From positions 434,001 through 498,000 of the forward strand of contig NKIU01000003.1 in NCBI GenBank assembly GCA_002256245.1: 64,000 bases of DNA, written 5' to 3'. The DNA is from Pseudorhodobacter sp. PARRP1 (GTDB lineage Bacteria > Pseudomonadota > Alphaproteobacteria > Rhodobacterales > Rhodobacteraceae). A program made the position numbers and the translations under genes. This document shows positions 16,638-25,008 of the stretch, in pieces; position 1 is the first letter of the stretch; each line of letters starts with the position of its first letter. The notes beneath the pieces were generated by a model. It was not told where the DNA came from, ran no database searches, and was given only the letters and a program-made list of their open reading frames with translations.

Positions 16638-17858
16638 ATGGAACCGATCAGTCAAGACGACAATTTCGATCAGCGCGTGCATCGCCGCCGGGTGTTCTAC
16701 ATCCCCGGCTACGATCCGATTCATCCGCGCCGCTACCGAGAGCTTTACCGCAAGGAAGGTCAGGATCAGGCGCGGATTTCCGGCTATCAGATTGAGTTAA
16801 AACCCAAAAAAACCGGTGGCCCCTACGGCTGGCACGTCACAGGCACCATCGACGGTGCCGTGACCGACGCCGATGTCGAGGTGCTGGTCTGGGCCGATAT
16901 TGTCAAAACCTCGATGGCGCGGGGCATTGCGGCCACTTATCTGCAACTGCTGCGCACGGCCTATGCCTATATCGGCTCGGGGGCTTTGTTCCGGCTGGCG
17001 GGGTTGCGCAAGGGGCCGATGATTGCGGCCCTTTACCCGTTCGTGTTTCTGATCGCCCAACTGCTGCTGGCTTGCCTTGCGGGTTGGGGCATCGGTGAAC
17101 TGGTCAGCTTTGTGCATCCGGCGTTGGGTTGGGCGGCGGGGCTTGGCGTGGTCTGGGCGATGCTGCGCGCCTTCAAACGCTGGGATAACAAGGTGTTTGC
17201 CTATTATCTGATGCACGATTACGCCTATTCCGCGCAGGCAAGCGGCGCGAACCCGCCCGAGTTGGAAGCCCGCATGACGGCGTTTCGCTTGTCGATCCGC
17301 AACGCTCTGACGGCGGGATTTGACGAGGTGTTGGTGGTCGGCCATTCCTCGGGCGCGCATCTGGCGGTGTCGATCCTTGCCGATCTTCTGCGCGAGGGGC
17401 TGCCGAAAGATGCCGCGCGGTTGGCTTTGCTGACGCTTGGCCAAGTGGTGCCGATGGTGTCGTTTCTGCCGCAAGCCAAGCGCCTGCGCGGCGATCTGCG
17501 CTATCTGTCGGCGCAGGATGCGGTGGTCTGGGTGGATGTGACGGCCCCCGGCGACGGTTGCGCTTTTGCTTTGTGCGATCCGGTCGCGGTGACGGGTGTG
17601 GCCCCGCCAGACAAGCTGTGGCCGCTGGTGATCTCGGCGGCGTTCACGCAAACCTTGTCGCCTGCGCGTTGGAAAGAACTGCGGTGGAAGTTTTTTCGCC
17701 TGCATTTTCAATATCTTTGCGCCTTTGACCGGCCCGGCGATTACGACTATTTCCAGATCACCGCAGGGCCGCGCACCTTGGCTGATCGCTATCGCACCCG
17801 CGCACCATCGAAAAGCCGGATCACCCGGCCCGCCTCTGGCTATCGGGACACCGCATGA
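16638..17858 (+). CDS. Membrane-anchored alpha/beta-hydrolase-like protein
   Basis: 406-residue protein with RRVFYIPGYDPIHPRRYREL at the N-terminus, two adjacent membrane segments at about 132-180 (PFVFLIAQLLLACLAGW and AGLGVVWAML), and the serine-hydrolase elbow VVGHSSGAH near residue 235. The nucleophile is therefore Ser in GHSSG; the other triad residues are not certain. A lipase, esterase or thioesterase role is plausible but not shown. Its stop overlaps the start of the P450 gene (ATGA), so the two are translated together and may act on one lipid-like substrate. Confidence 0.7.
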   Translation: MEPISQDDNFDQRVHRRRVFYIPGYDPIHPRRYRELYRKEGQDQARISGYQIELKPKKTGGPYGWHVTGTIDGAVTDADVEVLVWADIVKTSMARGIAATYLQLLRTAYAYIGSGALFRLAGLRKGPMIAALYPFVFLIAQLLLACLAGWGIGELVSFVHPALGWAAGLGVVWAMLRAFKRWDNKVFAYYLMHDYAYSAQASGANPPELEARMTAFRLSIRNALTAGFDEVLVVGHSSGAHLAVSILADLLREGLPKDAARLALLTLGQVVPMVSFLPQAKRLRGDLRYLSAQDAVVWVDVTAPGDGCAFALCDPVAVTGVAPPDKLWPLVISAAFTQTLSPARWKELRWKFFRLHFQYLCAFDRPGDYDYFQITAGPRTLADRYRTRAPSKSRITRPASGYRDTA

Positions 17859-19195
17859 TCCCGCCCAAGCCCCAGCCCCGGGCCGACAAAGTCTCGCTGC
17901 TGCGGTATCTGCGGCTGTTTCGTGCCGACATCCTGTCGGCGCAGCCCGCGCGGCTGTATCGGGCGTGGATGGCGGGCTTTCGCACGCCGTTTTTTCGCAG
18001 CTATCTGTGCAATGATCCAAATCTGGTCAACCGTGTGCTGGTGGAACGCCCCGACGATTTCCCAAAATCCGACCGTATCCGCGAAGGCCTGAACCCGCTG
18101 TTGGGCAATTCGGTGTTTGTCACCAATGGCGCGGTGTGGAAACGCCAGCGCCGCATCATCGACCCGGCGTTTGAAGGCGGACGGCTGCGTGACACGTTCC
18201 CCGCCATGGTCGCGGCGGGGCAGGCTGCGGTGGCGCGGATGCCTGTGGGCGTGGTCGAGGTCGAGGAAGAAATGAGCCATGCGGCGGCGGATGTGATCTT
18301 TCGCACGCTGTTCTCGATCCCGATCGAGCACGAGGTGGCATCGGCCGTCTTCGCCGAATTTCGCCGCTATCAACGCACGCAACCGCTTCTGAACATTGCA
18401 GCTTTTCTGCCGCTGCCGAAATGGCTGCCGCGGTTTCACAAGCCCGCCACCAAACGCTCGGCGGCGGTTATTCGCGCCCTGATCACCCGGCTGACCGAAA
18501 ATCGTGCGGCGGAAATCGCCAATGGGATTGCACCCGACGATCTGGCAACCAAGATCATGACCACCGCCGATCCGCTGACCGGCGCGCGGTTCAAGACGGC
18601 GGAAATGGTCGATCAGGTGGCGATTTTCTTTCTGGCCGGGCATGAAACCAGCGCCTCGGCCTTGTCATGGGCGCTGTTGATGTTGGCGATGGACCCGGCA
18701 ACACAAGAAAAGGTCGCGGCAGAGGCGCAGGGCTTGGGCGATGCGCCCGAATTTGCGGCGCTGTCAAAGCTGCGTTTCACCCGCGATGTGTTCCGCGAGG
18801 TGCTGCGGCTGTATCCGCCGGTGCCGATGATGGTGCGCGAGAATACTGCGACCGAGGAGTTGCGCGGCCAAAAGGTCGCCCCCGGCGCGCAGATCGTGCT
18901 CAGCCCCTGGCACCTGCACCGCCACGAGCGCATCTGGGATCGCCCTGACGCGTTCGATCCAAGCCGTTGGCAAACCGAGGAAAACCGCGCCTGCGCCCGC
19001 GATGCTTACATGCCGTTTTCAGCCGGTCCCCGGGTGTGCACCGGCGCGGGGTTTGCGATGGTGGAAGGCGTTTTGCTGCTGGCCATGCTGGCGCGGGCGT
19101 TTCGGTTTGAGGTGGCGGGCGATTTGCCGGTGCCCGTGGCGCATCTGACGGTGCGCGCCCGCGATGGGATTTCGCTGCGGATCACCCGGCGTTAG
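17855..19195 (+). CDS. Cytochrome P450
   Basis: 446-residue soluble P450. The I-helix oxygen-binding motif is FFLAGHETSAS near residue 255, the ExxR pair is in FREVLRLYPPVP near 313, and the heme thiolate is Cys395 in FSAGPRVCTG. The ATG at 17855 overlaps the stop of the hydrolase gene by four bases. Its sequence resembles bacterial P450s related to CYP4/CYP102-like fatty-acid hydroxylases more than terpene enzymes, but the substrate cannot be read. No ferredoxin or reductase gene is adjacent, so electrons must come from elsewhere. Confidence 0.93.
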   Translation: MIPPKPQPRADKVSLLRYLRLFRADILSAQPARLYRAWMAGFRTPFFRSYLCNDPNLVNRVLVERPDDFPKSDRIREGLNPLLGNSVFVTNGAVWKRQRRIIDPAFEGGRLRDTFPAMVAAGQAAVARMPVGVVEVEEEMSHAAADVIFRTLFSIPIEHEVASAVFAEFRRYQRTQPLLNIAAFLPLPKWLPRFHKPATKRSAAVIRALITRLTENRAAEIANGIAPDDLATKIMTTADPLTGARFKTAEMVDQVAIFFLAGHETSASALSWALLMLAMDPATQEKVAAEAQGLGDAPEFAALSKLRFTRDVFREVLRLYPPVPMMVRENTATEELRGQKVAPGAQIVLSPWHLHRHERIWDRPDAFDPSRWQTEENRACARDAYMPFSAGPRVCTGAGFAMVEGVLLLAMLARAFRFEVAGDLPVPVAHLTVRARDGISLRITRR

Positions 19196-19259
19196 GATCT
19201 TGCGGCGCTAAAAATCCACATCTTGCGGTCGAATTTTCACAAACCACAACTTACAGAGA

Positions 19260-19279
19260 TTTGTCCCCGCGGGGACAAA
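19260..19279. terminator. 20-bp perfect palindrome between convergent genes
   Basis: TTTGTCCCCGCGGGGACAAA lies between the P450 stop and the stop of the convergent ribbon-helix-helix gene. Its symmetric form suits a bidirectional terminator; T-tracts are short on both sides. Confidence 0.55.
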
Positions 19280-19323
19280 ATATTCCGCAATCTGGCCCCG
19301 CCAAAACCCGCGCCAGCACCGCT

Positions 19324-19539
19324 TTAGCGACGCAACTCTGCCAGCACAAACACCCGGATCGCCGAGGCAAGGCCGATATCCGTCTCGCGGCCCGCATCAA
19401 TTTCAGCCGCAAGCGCGTTCAGGGTTTGGCTGCGGGTGCGCGCGATTTCACAAAACCCGTCCCAGAACGCCGCTTCAAGCGACACCGACGTGCGGTGGCC
19501 TTTCAACGTGACAGAGTGTTTGACGGGACGACCGCTCAT
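19324..19539 (-). CDS. Ribbon-helix-helix domain protein
   Basis: 71-residue protein of the RHH_4 type. KHSVTLKGHRTSVSLEAAFW forms the basic beta strand and first helix, with helices to the end (ARTRSQTLNALAAEIDAGRE). It probably binds DNA as a dimer, though its target is unknown. It overlaps the DUF4169 gene by four bases, which in turn overlaps fumC, so all three form one unit fumC-DUF4169-RHH. Confidence 0.8.
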   Translation of the reverse strand: MSGRPVKHSVTLKGHRTSVSLEAAFWDGFCEIARTRSQTLNALAAEIDAGRETDIGLASAIRVFVLAELRR

Positions 19540-19739
19540 TTCGGCGGCTTTGGGCTTGGGTGTTGCGGCGGCAGCGCATGGCCGTCAAGGTCGCGCTTTT
19601 CCTTTTCAAGGCGCGCGGCCTCAAGGGCTTTGTCACCCTTGCGCCGACCGAACTTCACCGCATTGGCATCGGCCTGCGCGCGGGCTTCGGCCTTGTCTTT
19701 GGCCTTTCGCACAGCGCGCAGGTTGATGATTTCGGCCAT
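19536..19739 (-). CDS. DUF4169 family small protein
   Basis: 67-residue, highly charged protein beginning [19 protein letters not shown], the typical DUF4169 start, followed by a Lys/Arg/Ala-rich helix and a Pro-rich tail (PPQHPSPKPPK). No function is known. The start overlaps the fumC stop (TGATG) and the end overlaps the RHH gene, an arrangement indicating translational coupling after fumarase. Confidence 0.8.
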   Translation of the reverse strand: MAEIINLRAVRKAKDKAEARAQADANAVKFGRRKGDKALEAARLEKEKRDLDGHALPPQHPSPKPPK

Positions 19740-21133
19740 CAGCCTTTCGGCCCGACCATATCTTCAGGCCGCACCACGCGGTCAAAGGTTTCGCCATCGA
19801 CATAGCCCAAAGCGATGGCTTCCTCGCGCAAAGTGGTGCCGTTTTTATGCGCGGTTTTGGCAACTTTGGTGGCGGCGTCATAGCCGATGGTGGGGGCCAA
19901 GGCCGTGACCAGCATCAGCGATTCCTTCATCAGCTTGTCGATGCGCGCGATGTTGGCTTGGGTGCCCACCACCATGTTGTCGGTGAACGAGCCCGCCGCG
20001 TCGCCCAAAAGCTGCATGGATTGCAGCACGTTATACGACATCATCGGGTTATACACATTCAGCTCGAAATGGCCCTGCGATCCGGCAAAACCCACCGCCG
20101 CGTCATTCCCCATCACCTGCGCGCAGACCATGGTCAGCGCCTCGGCTTGGGTCGGGTTGACCTTGCCCGGCATGATGGAACTTCCCGGCTCGTTTTCCGG
20201 CAAGATCAATTCGCCCAAGCCCGAACGCGGACCCGAGCCCAGCAAACGCAGGTCGTTTGCGATCTTGAACAGGCTGGCGGCCACGGTTTTCAGCGCGCCC
20301 GAGAACATCACCATCGCGTCATGCGCGGCCAAAGCCTCAAACTTGTTCGGCGCGGTGACGAAGGGCAGGTTGGTGATCTCGGCAATCGCCGCTGCAACCC
20401 GCACATCCCAGCCGACGCGGGTGTTCAGCCCGGTGCCCACCGCGGTGCCACCTTGGGCCAACTCGTAAATATCGGGCAGGCACATCTTCACCCGCGCGAT
20501 GCCCTTTTCAACCTGCTTGGCATAGCCGGAAAATTCCTGCCCCAAGGTCAGTGGCGTTGCATCCTGCGTGTGGGTGCGGCCGATCTTGATGATGTCCTTG
20601 AAATCATGGGCTTTCGCATCAAGCGCCGCGTGCAGCTTTTCCAGCCCCGGCAGCAGCACATCGCGCGCCATCATGCCGATGGCGACATGCATCGCGGTGG
20701 GGAAGGTGTCGTTCGACGATTGCCCCATGTTGACGTGATCATTCGGATGCACTGGCTTTTTGCTGCCCATCACCCCGCCCAGCATTTCAATCGCGCGGTT
20801 CGAGATCACCTCATTGGCGTTCATGTTCGACTGGGTGCCAGAGCCGGTCTGCCAGACCACCAGCGGGAAGTTGTCGTCAAACTTGCCGTCGATCACCTCT
20901 TGCGCGGCTTTCGCAATCGTCTCGCCCAAGCTGGCATCAATGTCGCCCTGCGCGATATTGACCAAAGCGCAGGCCTTTTTGATCACGCCCAAGGCGCGGA
21001 CGATGGCAACCGGCTGACGCTCCCACCCGATCGGGAAATTCAGGATCGAGCGCTGGGTCTGTGCGCCCCAGTATTTGTCGGCGGGAACCTCAAGCGGGCC
21101 AAAGCTGTCGGTTTCAGTGCGGGTGGCGGACAT
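19739..21133 (-). CDS. fumC: Class II fumarate hydratase
   Basis: 464-residue fumarase of the citric acid cycle (fumarate to malate), iron-independent class. Signatures are [11 protein letters not shown] near 105, the substrate loop region [16 protein letters not shown] near 190, and [15 protein letters not shown] near 320 carrying the catalytic Ser. I chose the ATG at 21133 ([12 protein letters not shown]), which has GAGG seven bases upstream, rather than the TTG six bases earlier. It leads a coupled operon with DUF4169 and RHH genes. Confidence 0.97.
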   Translation of the reverse strand: MSATRTETDSFGPLEVPADKYWGAQTQRSILNFPIGWERQPVAIVRALGVIKKACALVNIAQGDIDASLGETIAKAAQEVIDGKFDDNFPLVVWQTGSGTQSNMNANEVISNRAIEMLGGVMGSKKPVHPNDHVNMGQSSNDTFPTAMHVAIGMMARDVLLPGLEKLHAALDAKAHDFKDIIKIGRTHTQDATPLTLGQEFSGYAKQVEKGIARVKMCLPDIYELAQGGTAVGTGLNTRVGWDVRVAAAIAEITNLPFVTAPNKFEALAAHDAMVMFSGALKTVAASLFKIANDLRLLGSGPRSGLGELILPENEPGSSIMPGKVNPTQAEALTMVCAQVMGNDAAVGFAGSQGHFELNVYNPMMSYNVLQSMQLLGDAAGSFTDNMVVGTQANIARIDKLMKESLMLVTALAPTIGYDAATKVAKTAHKNGTTLREEAIALGYVDGETFDRVVRPEDMVGPKG

Positions 21134-21224
21134 GTGCAAGCCTCATGGATGGAATGGCTGCGGCATAGCGCGCAAAGGTTGAGAATTCAATCTGATGCGG
21201 CGCAATACCAAAAATTACCCGGCT

Positions 21225-21779
21225 TCAGGCGCGGTGAAAGTGGTAAACGCGGGCGGGCGGGATGTTCAGCCATACCTTCGGGCCAGAGCTGACCTTGATC
21301 CCCAGCCGCTGCATCTGCTCGGCGGATAGGGCGGGCTTGGTGCCGTAGGTAAACTGCACGTAAACCCCATCGGGGGCGAGAATCTCGAACGCGGCTTTAA
21401 CGATAGATTCGCGGACCGCCAGCGGCATCGACAGCAAGGGCAGGCCGGAAATCACCGCGCTGACGCCGGGTTCAAGATTGCCAACGGCGGCTTGGGCGGC
21501 GGCGTTATGGATGGTCACCTTGGGGAATTTCGCGCGCAAAAGCTTAGTGAAATCGGGGCTCATCTCATACAAAGTCAGGTTTTCCGGGCGCACGCCGGCG
21601 GCCAAGATACCCTCGGTCAAAACCCCCGTGCCGGGGCCAAATTCAACGACGCGACCCGAGTTTGGCCCCAATCCCTGCGCCATGGCACGCGCCAGCCAGC
21701 GCGACGAGGGCACAACCGACGACACTTGCAGCGGGTTGGTCAGAAATTGACGCAGGAACAGGGCTGTCTCTTTGGCCAT
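21225..21779 (-). CDS. SAM-dependent methyltransferase, PmtA/KsgA-like
   Basis: 184-residue class I methyltransferase. The SAM motif is VVEFGPGTGVLTEGIL near residues 43-58, followed by LTLYEMSPDFTKLL (acidic end of strand 2) and AVISGLPLLSMP. The N-terminus FLRQFLTNPLQVSSVVPSS is typical of the rhizobial-type phospholipid N-methyltransferases, so phosphatidylethanolamine methylation to phosphatidylcholine is a reasonable guess. GGAGG precedes the ATG. sspB lies 25 bases upstream on the same strand. Confidence 0.8.
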   Translation of the reverse strand: MAKETALFLRQFLTNPLQVSSVVPSSRWLARAMAQGLGPNSGRVVEFGPGTGVLTEGILAAGVRPENLTLYEMSPDFTKLLRAKFPKVTIHNAAAQAAVGNLEPGVSAVISGLPLLSMPLAVRESIVKAAFEILAPDGVYVQFTYGTKPALSAEQMQRLGIKVSSGPKVWLNIPPARVYHFHRA

Positions 21780-21804
21780 GGCAGCCTCCAGCTAAATGAA
21801 GCGA

Positions 21805-22263
21805 TTATTGCTTGCGAAACTTGTCCAGGCGCAGAATTTGCGCATCGCCCTGCGGCGGTGTCGGATCGTCTTCGGGGTCTTCCTCGTCTTCGTCCTCGTC
21901 GTCATCATCTTCGTGGGTTTCAAACCGCAGACCAAATTCAACGGAAGGGTCCACAAAGGTGCGAACGGCGTCAAACGGGATCACCAGATGTTCGGGTTGA
22001 TTGCCGAAGTTCAACGTGATTTCAAAGCCTTCATCGCTGACGATCAGGTCTTCAAACCAATGCTGCACCACAATTGTCATCTCACCCGGATAGCGCGAGC
22101 GCAGCCAGTCGGCCATCACCACCCCGTCAATCGTGGTGTCAAAGGTAATGAAGAAATGATGCGCGCCAGGAAGCCCGCTTGCAGAAACATCCTTGAGCAC
22201 GGTCTGGATCAATCCCCGCATCGCGCGGTGCATGAGGTTCCCGTAATCAATAGACTTCGTCAT
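21805..22263 (-). CDS. sspB: SspB, ClpXP adaptor (alpha-proteobacterial type)
   Basis: 152-residue adaptor that delivers ssrA-tagged peptides to the ClpXP protease. The folded domain (residues 1-110) has FFITFDTTIDGVVMADWL and the family's IVVQHWFEDLIV; a very acidic linker (EDDDDEDEDEEDPEDD) joins it to the C-terminal ClpX-docking tail ILRLDKFRKQ. All these parts are intact. The tmRNA gene supplying the tag is only 2.2 kb away on the same strand, separated by chrBA. Confidence 0.93.
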   Translation of the reverse strand: MTKSIDYGNLMHRAMRGLIQTVLKDVSASGLPGAHHFFITFDTTIDGVVMADWLRSRYPGEMTIVVQHWFEDLIVSDEGFEITLNFGNQPEHLVIPFDAVRTFVDPSVEFGLRFETHEDDDDEDEDEEDPEDDPTPPQGDAQILRLDKFRKQ

Positions 22264-22326
22264 GAGCAGCCCCTTTTGCGTGATGCCACCATAGGGGATT
22301 TGGGCCTAAAGGGAAGGGGGGCCAGA

Positions 22327-23568
22327 TCAGAATGCTGCAACTGCAGCGGAAGTGGCCGCGCATAGGGCCAGCACCAGCGGCAAGGGCAAGTGACGGCGCA
22401 GCAACAGATATGCGGCCAGCAGGGCCAGCGCGGTTGGCAGCAGTTTCAGGCTGGCAAGGTCGGGCGCAAGCAGGTGCAGCGGGCCGTAAGCCAGCGGCGT
22501 GACGGTGGCGAAGATGACATGGGTTGCAAACCACAACGACAGATTGGCGATCACCCCGACCACAGCGGCGGTGATGGATTTCAGCGCCTGACTTAGCCGG
22601 GGGGCATGGGTCAGCCGCGCAATCCACGGCGCACCGGCGAAAATCCACAGGAAACACGGCGCAAAGGTCATCCACAGCGTGATCAGCGCCCCGGCAAGCC
22701 CCATCGCGACGCTATGCTTGACTGCGGCAAGGTAGCCCACAAACGCGGTCACAAGGATCAGCGGGCCGGGTGTTGTCTCGGCCAGTCCCAGACCGTCGAT
22801 CATTTGCGGCAAGGTCAGCCAATGCTTTTGCTGCACCACCTCCTGCGCCATCCATGTCAGCACAGCGTATGCGCCACCAAATGTCAGCAAGGCCAGTTTC
22901 GAGAAAAACAGCGCGATATCGCCAAGGATTGGGGGGGCGAACAGCAACGTCAGGGCCAGCGGGATCAGCCAGACGGCGCCCCAGATTGCAGCGGCGCGCA
23001 CAGATTGCGCCCATGGGGCGGGGGTTGGCGTCGCGATGGCGTTGGGTGTGGCGGTGAAGAACCCCCAAAGGCCAGCGGCCAAGATCACGGCGGGGAAGGG
23101 GGCGGCAAAGCAGAACAGGGCGATGAAGGCGAGGGCTGCGATGATCCATTGCGCACGGGATTTCAGCGCGCGTTTGGAGACCCTCAGCAGGGCTTCGATG
23201 ACCACGGCGAGGACGGCGGCTTGCACTCCGGTGAACAGGGCCGCGACAAGCGGGATTGCGCCCCATGCGGCGTAGATCATCGACAAGGCGAGAACGACAG
23301 CCGCACCGGGCAGCACGAACAAACCGCCAGCGATCAACCCGCCGAGGGTGCCGTGCTTGCGCCAGCCGATCCACGTCGCCAGTTGCATCGCCTCTGGCCC
23401 CGGCAGCAGCATGCAGAACGACAGGGCCGAGAGGTATTCCTCCTCGGTTACCCATTGTTTTTCCTCGACCAATTCGCGGTGCATCAGGGCGATTTGTGCG
23501 GCGGGGCCGCCGAAGGACAGGATGCCGATGCGGGCGAAGGCGCGGGTGAGGTCTGGAATCGTGGTCAT
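22327..23568 (-). CDS. chrA: Chromate efflux transporter ChrA
   Basis: 413-residue membrane protein of two homologous halves, each with about five helices. The family repeats are seen as FARIGILSFGGPAAQIALMH near the start and FSKLALLTFGGAYAVLTWMA near residue 215, with LPGPEAMQLATWIG and ETTPGPLILVTAFVG as the paired second motifs. It exports chromate. The ATG at 23568 overlaps the chrB stop by four bases; the open frame extends seven codons further upstream inside chrB. Confidence 0.92.
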   Translation of the reverse strand: MTTIPDLTRAFARIGILSFGGPAAQIALMHRELVEEKQWVTEEEYLSALSFCMLLPGPEAMQLATWIGWRKHGTLGGLIAGGLFVLPGAAVVLALSMIYAAWGAIPLVAALFTGVQAAVLAVVIEALLRVSKRALKSRAQWIIAALAFIALFCFAAPFPAVILAAGLWGFFTATPNAIATPTPAPWAQSVRAAAIWGAVWLIPLALTLLFAPPILGDIALFFSKLALLTFGGAYAVLTWMAQEVVQQKHWLTLPQMIDGLGLAETTPGPLILVTAFVGYLAAVKHSVAMGLAGALITLWMTFAPCFLWIFAGAPWIARLTHAPRLSQALKSITAAVVGVIANLSLWFATHVIFATVTPLAYGPLHLLAPDLASLKLLPTALALLAAYLLLRRHLPLPLVLALCAATSAAVAAF

Positions 23569-24371
23569 TGCGCGCGTCCTGCGGGCCAATCGTGGCCCTC
23601 GTCATGGCCATCGCGCGCCCAGCGGTAGAGCGCGTCATAAAGGGTCATGCCAACGGCCAGTTGTTCAAGGTCGTCACGGTATTGCCGCGAGAGACCCACC
23701 GAAATCGCAAGCAGACCTGCGGCTTGCGGGGACAGGTCGTGGCGGTCGGTGTCTGCGGCGCGCACCACTTGGGCAAGGCGTTGCAGCGGTTCGGTGTGCA
23801 GGTCGTATTCGCTGATCAGGGTGTCGAAGGTGCAGCTCTCGCCGCGGTGGCTGTAAAAGCAGCCCTCGATATCGAAGGGCGTGGCGTTGAAACGCTCGGC
23901 GACGGATTGCACTTCGGCGGGGGCGACGAACAAAAAGCGAGCGGTGGGGTCGATGAAGCGGCGGATCAGCCAAGGGCAGGCGATGCGGTCAATTTTCGGG
24001 CGGTGGCGGGTGACCCAGAGGTTGGTTTTGGGAAAGGCGGCTATCAGGATCATCGGCAAAGCGGCCTCGGCCCAGGCCACCGATCCGCCCTCCAGAACCT
24101 GCGCGTCCAGGCCTTGGGCACGCAACAGGGCTGCCACCCCCTCGGACAGTTTACGCCCCTTCCGGCAGACCACGATCACCCTTTGACCCAGCAACCGCGC
24201 CGGGGGTGGATCGAAGCGGTCATGCGGCAGGGTGAAACTGCCGGGGATCAGGCGGGGATCGGCGGCAAGGTCTTCGGACAGGCGGACATCAACGATGGCG
24301 GGGGCGTCGGGCAGCCCGATCAGGCGCATCAATTGGGCGGGGGTGATCTGGTTTGGTCCGGGCATGGGCAT
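23565..24371 (-). CDS. chrB: Rhodanese-ChrB fusion, chromate resistance protein
   Basis: 268-residue two-domain protein. Residues 1-105 are a rhodanese-like domain with the cysteine loop VVCRKGRKLSEG; residues 115-265 match the ChrB chromate resistance/regulator C-domain, beginning HRPKIDRIACPWLIRRFIDP and including GCFYSHRGESCTFD. ChrB proteins can regulate chrA in response to chromate. It overlaps chrA by four bases. Two in-frame ATGs (24371, 24365) are possible starts, neither with a clear ribosome binding site. Confidence 0.88.
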   Translation of the reverse strand: MPMPGPNQITPAQLMRLIGLPDAPAIVDVRLSEDLAADPRLIPGSFTLPHDRFDPPPARLLGQRVIVVCRKGRKLSEGVAALLRAQGLDAQVLEGGSVAWAEAALPMILIAAFPKTNLWVTRHRPKIDRIACPWLIRRFIDPTARFLFVAPAEVQSVAERFNATPFDIEGCFYSHRGESCTFDTLISEYDLHTEPLQRLAQVVRAADTDRHDLSPQAAGLLAISVGLSRQYRDDLEQLAVGMTLYDALYRWARDGHDEGHDWPAGRAQ

Positions 24372-24480
24372 CCGATCTGGTCAGAGGGGATGCGACACTT
24401 GGGCCGAAGCCTCACGGGGCGTTCGCGGACCCCATGGCGTTTGGTAGGAAATGCGGCGCAAGGCGTCAAGCACAGAAGGG

Positions 24481-24810
24481 GGAAAGTGCCGGATTCTGTT
24501 GCCAGGTTCCGGCGGACCCCGCCTTACGCGGCTAAGCGCAAGGACTTAGTTTCGGCGACCCGAACTGCTTACGCAGCCAGAGCCATTGCCGGAGCACGGT
24601 TGTCATTTGCAACTGTACGTTTGGACCGATAACGGTAGTACCTCACCGAGCAAAAGCTGGCCCCTTTAGACGTTCGTCGATCCTGTTTCGACCCCACACG
24701 CCCCAAATGAAAGGGTGAATTGGTGGAGTCGCCGGGTACCGCCCCCGGGTCCGAGCCGTTTATTATGGGTGCGTTTATCGCCATAGTTGGGGTTGCCCCC
24801 GACAGGGCCA
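24481..24810 (-). ncRNA. ssrA: tmRNA, permuted two-piece form
   Basis: Transfer-messenger RNA that rescues stalled ribosomes. On the minus strand the acceptor piece comes first and ends ...CCGGCGACTCCACCA (3' end at 24721); its T-stem CCGGG/CCCGG has loop GGCGGTA. A 25-base segment (24696-24720) is removed. The coding piece starts GGGGTCGAAACAGGATCGAC at 24695, and GGGGTCG pairs with CGACTCC. The tag frame at 24610-24569 encodes ANDNRAPAMALAA and a TAA stop. Outer ends of the transcript are approximate. Alphaproteobacterial tmRNAs have this gene order. Confidence 0.95.
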
Positions 24811-24838
24811 ATATAGGGCGGCGGGGCGCGGGGTGCAA
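24810..24838 (-). promoter_or_regulatory. ssrA promoter
   Basis: On the minus strand TTGCAC (24838-24833) and TATATT (24815-24810) are 17 bases apart, predicting transcription from about 24803, just before the acceptor piece. Confidence 0.65.
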
Positions 24839-24848
24839 GGTGGGGTGC

Positions 24849-24871
24849 GGTCCCAACTCGGGACCTTTTTT
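24849..24871 (+). terminator. Plus-strand terminator hairpin, GGTCCC copy 2
   Basis: GGTCCC-aactc-GGGACC followed by six T on the plus strand. No plus-strand gene lies upstream within 1 kb or more, so the transcript it would end is unknown. The stem matches 7167-7183 and 48187-48211. Confidence 0.55.
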
Positions 24872-24873
24872 AT

Positions 24874-24920
24874 GTGATATAAATCAAGGACTTGACTGGG
24901 TAAAATTAAGGATTTGTTAA
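24874..24920. promoter_or_regulatory. FNR-like and TTAA-N7-TTAA sites upstream of ssrA
   Basis: GTGAT-ATAA-ATCAA (24874-24887) differs from the FNR/FnrL consensus TTGAT-N4-ATCAA at one base. TTAA-N7-TTAA at 24906-24920 matches the CtrA box core. Both lie 36-80 bases beyond the ssrA -35 hexamer. Confidence 0.3.
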
Positions 24921-25008
24921 GAAACTGTGAGGGTTCAGCCATCCTGAGGAGGCTCAGGCAGGGTGGGGAGGGTCAGGGAGGGGCTGGGCCCCTCCCTTCA
25001 GGTGCGGA

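Noticed and set aside
24569-24920. Open frames on both strands across 24569-24920
   Set aside because: They are translations of the tmRNA region; the minus-strand one ends in the tag peptide itself.
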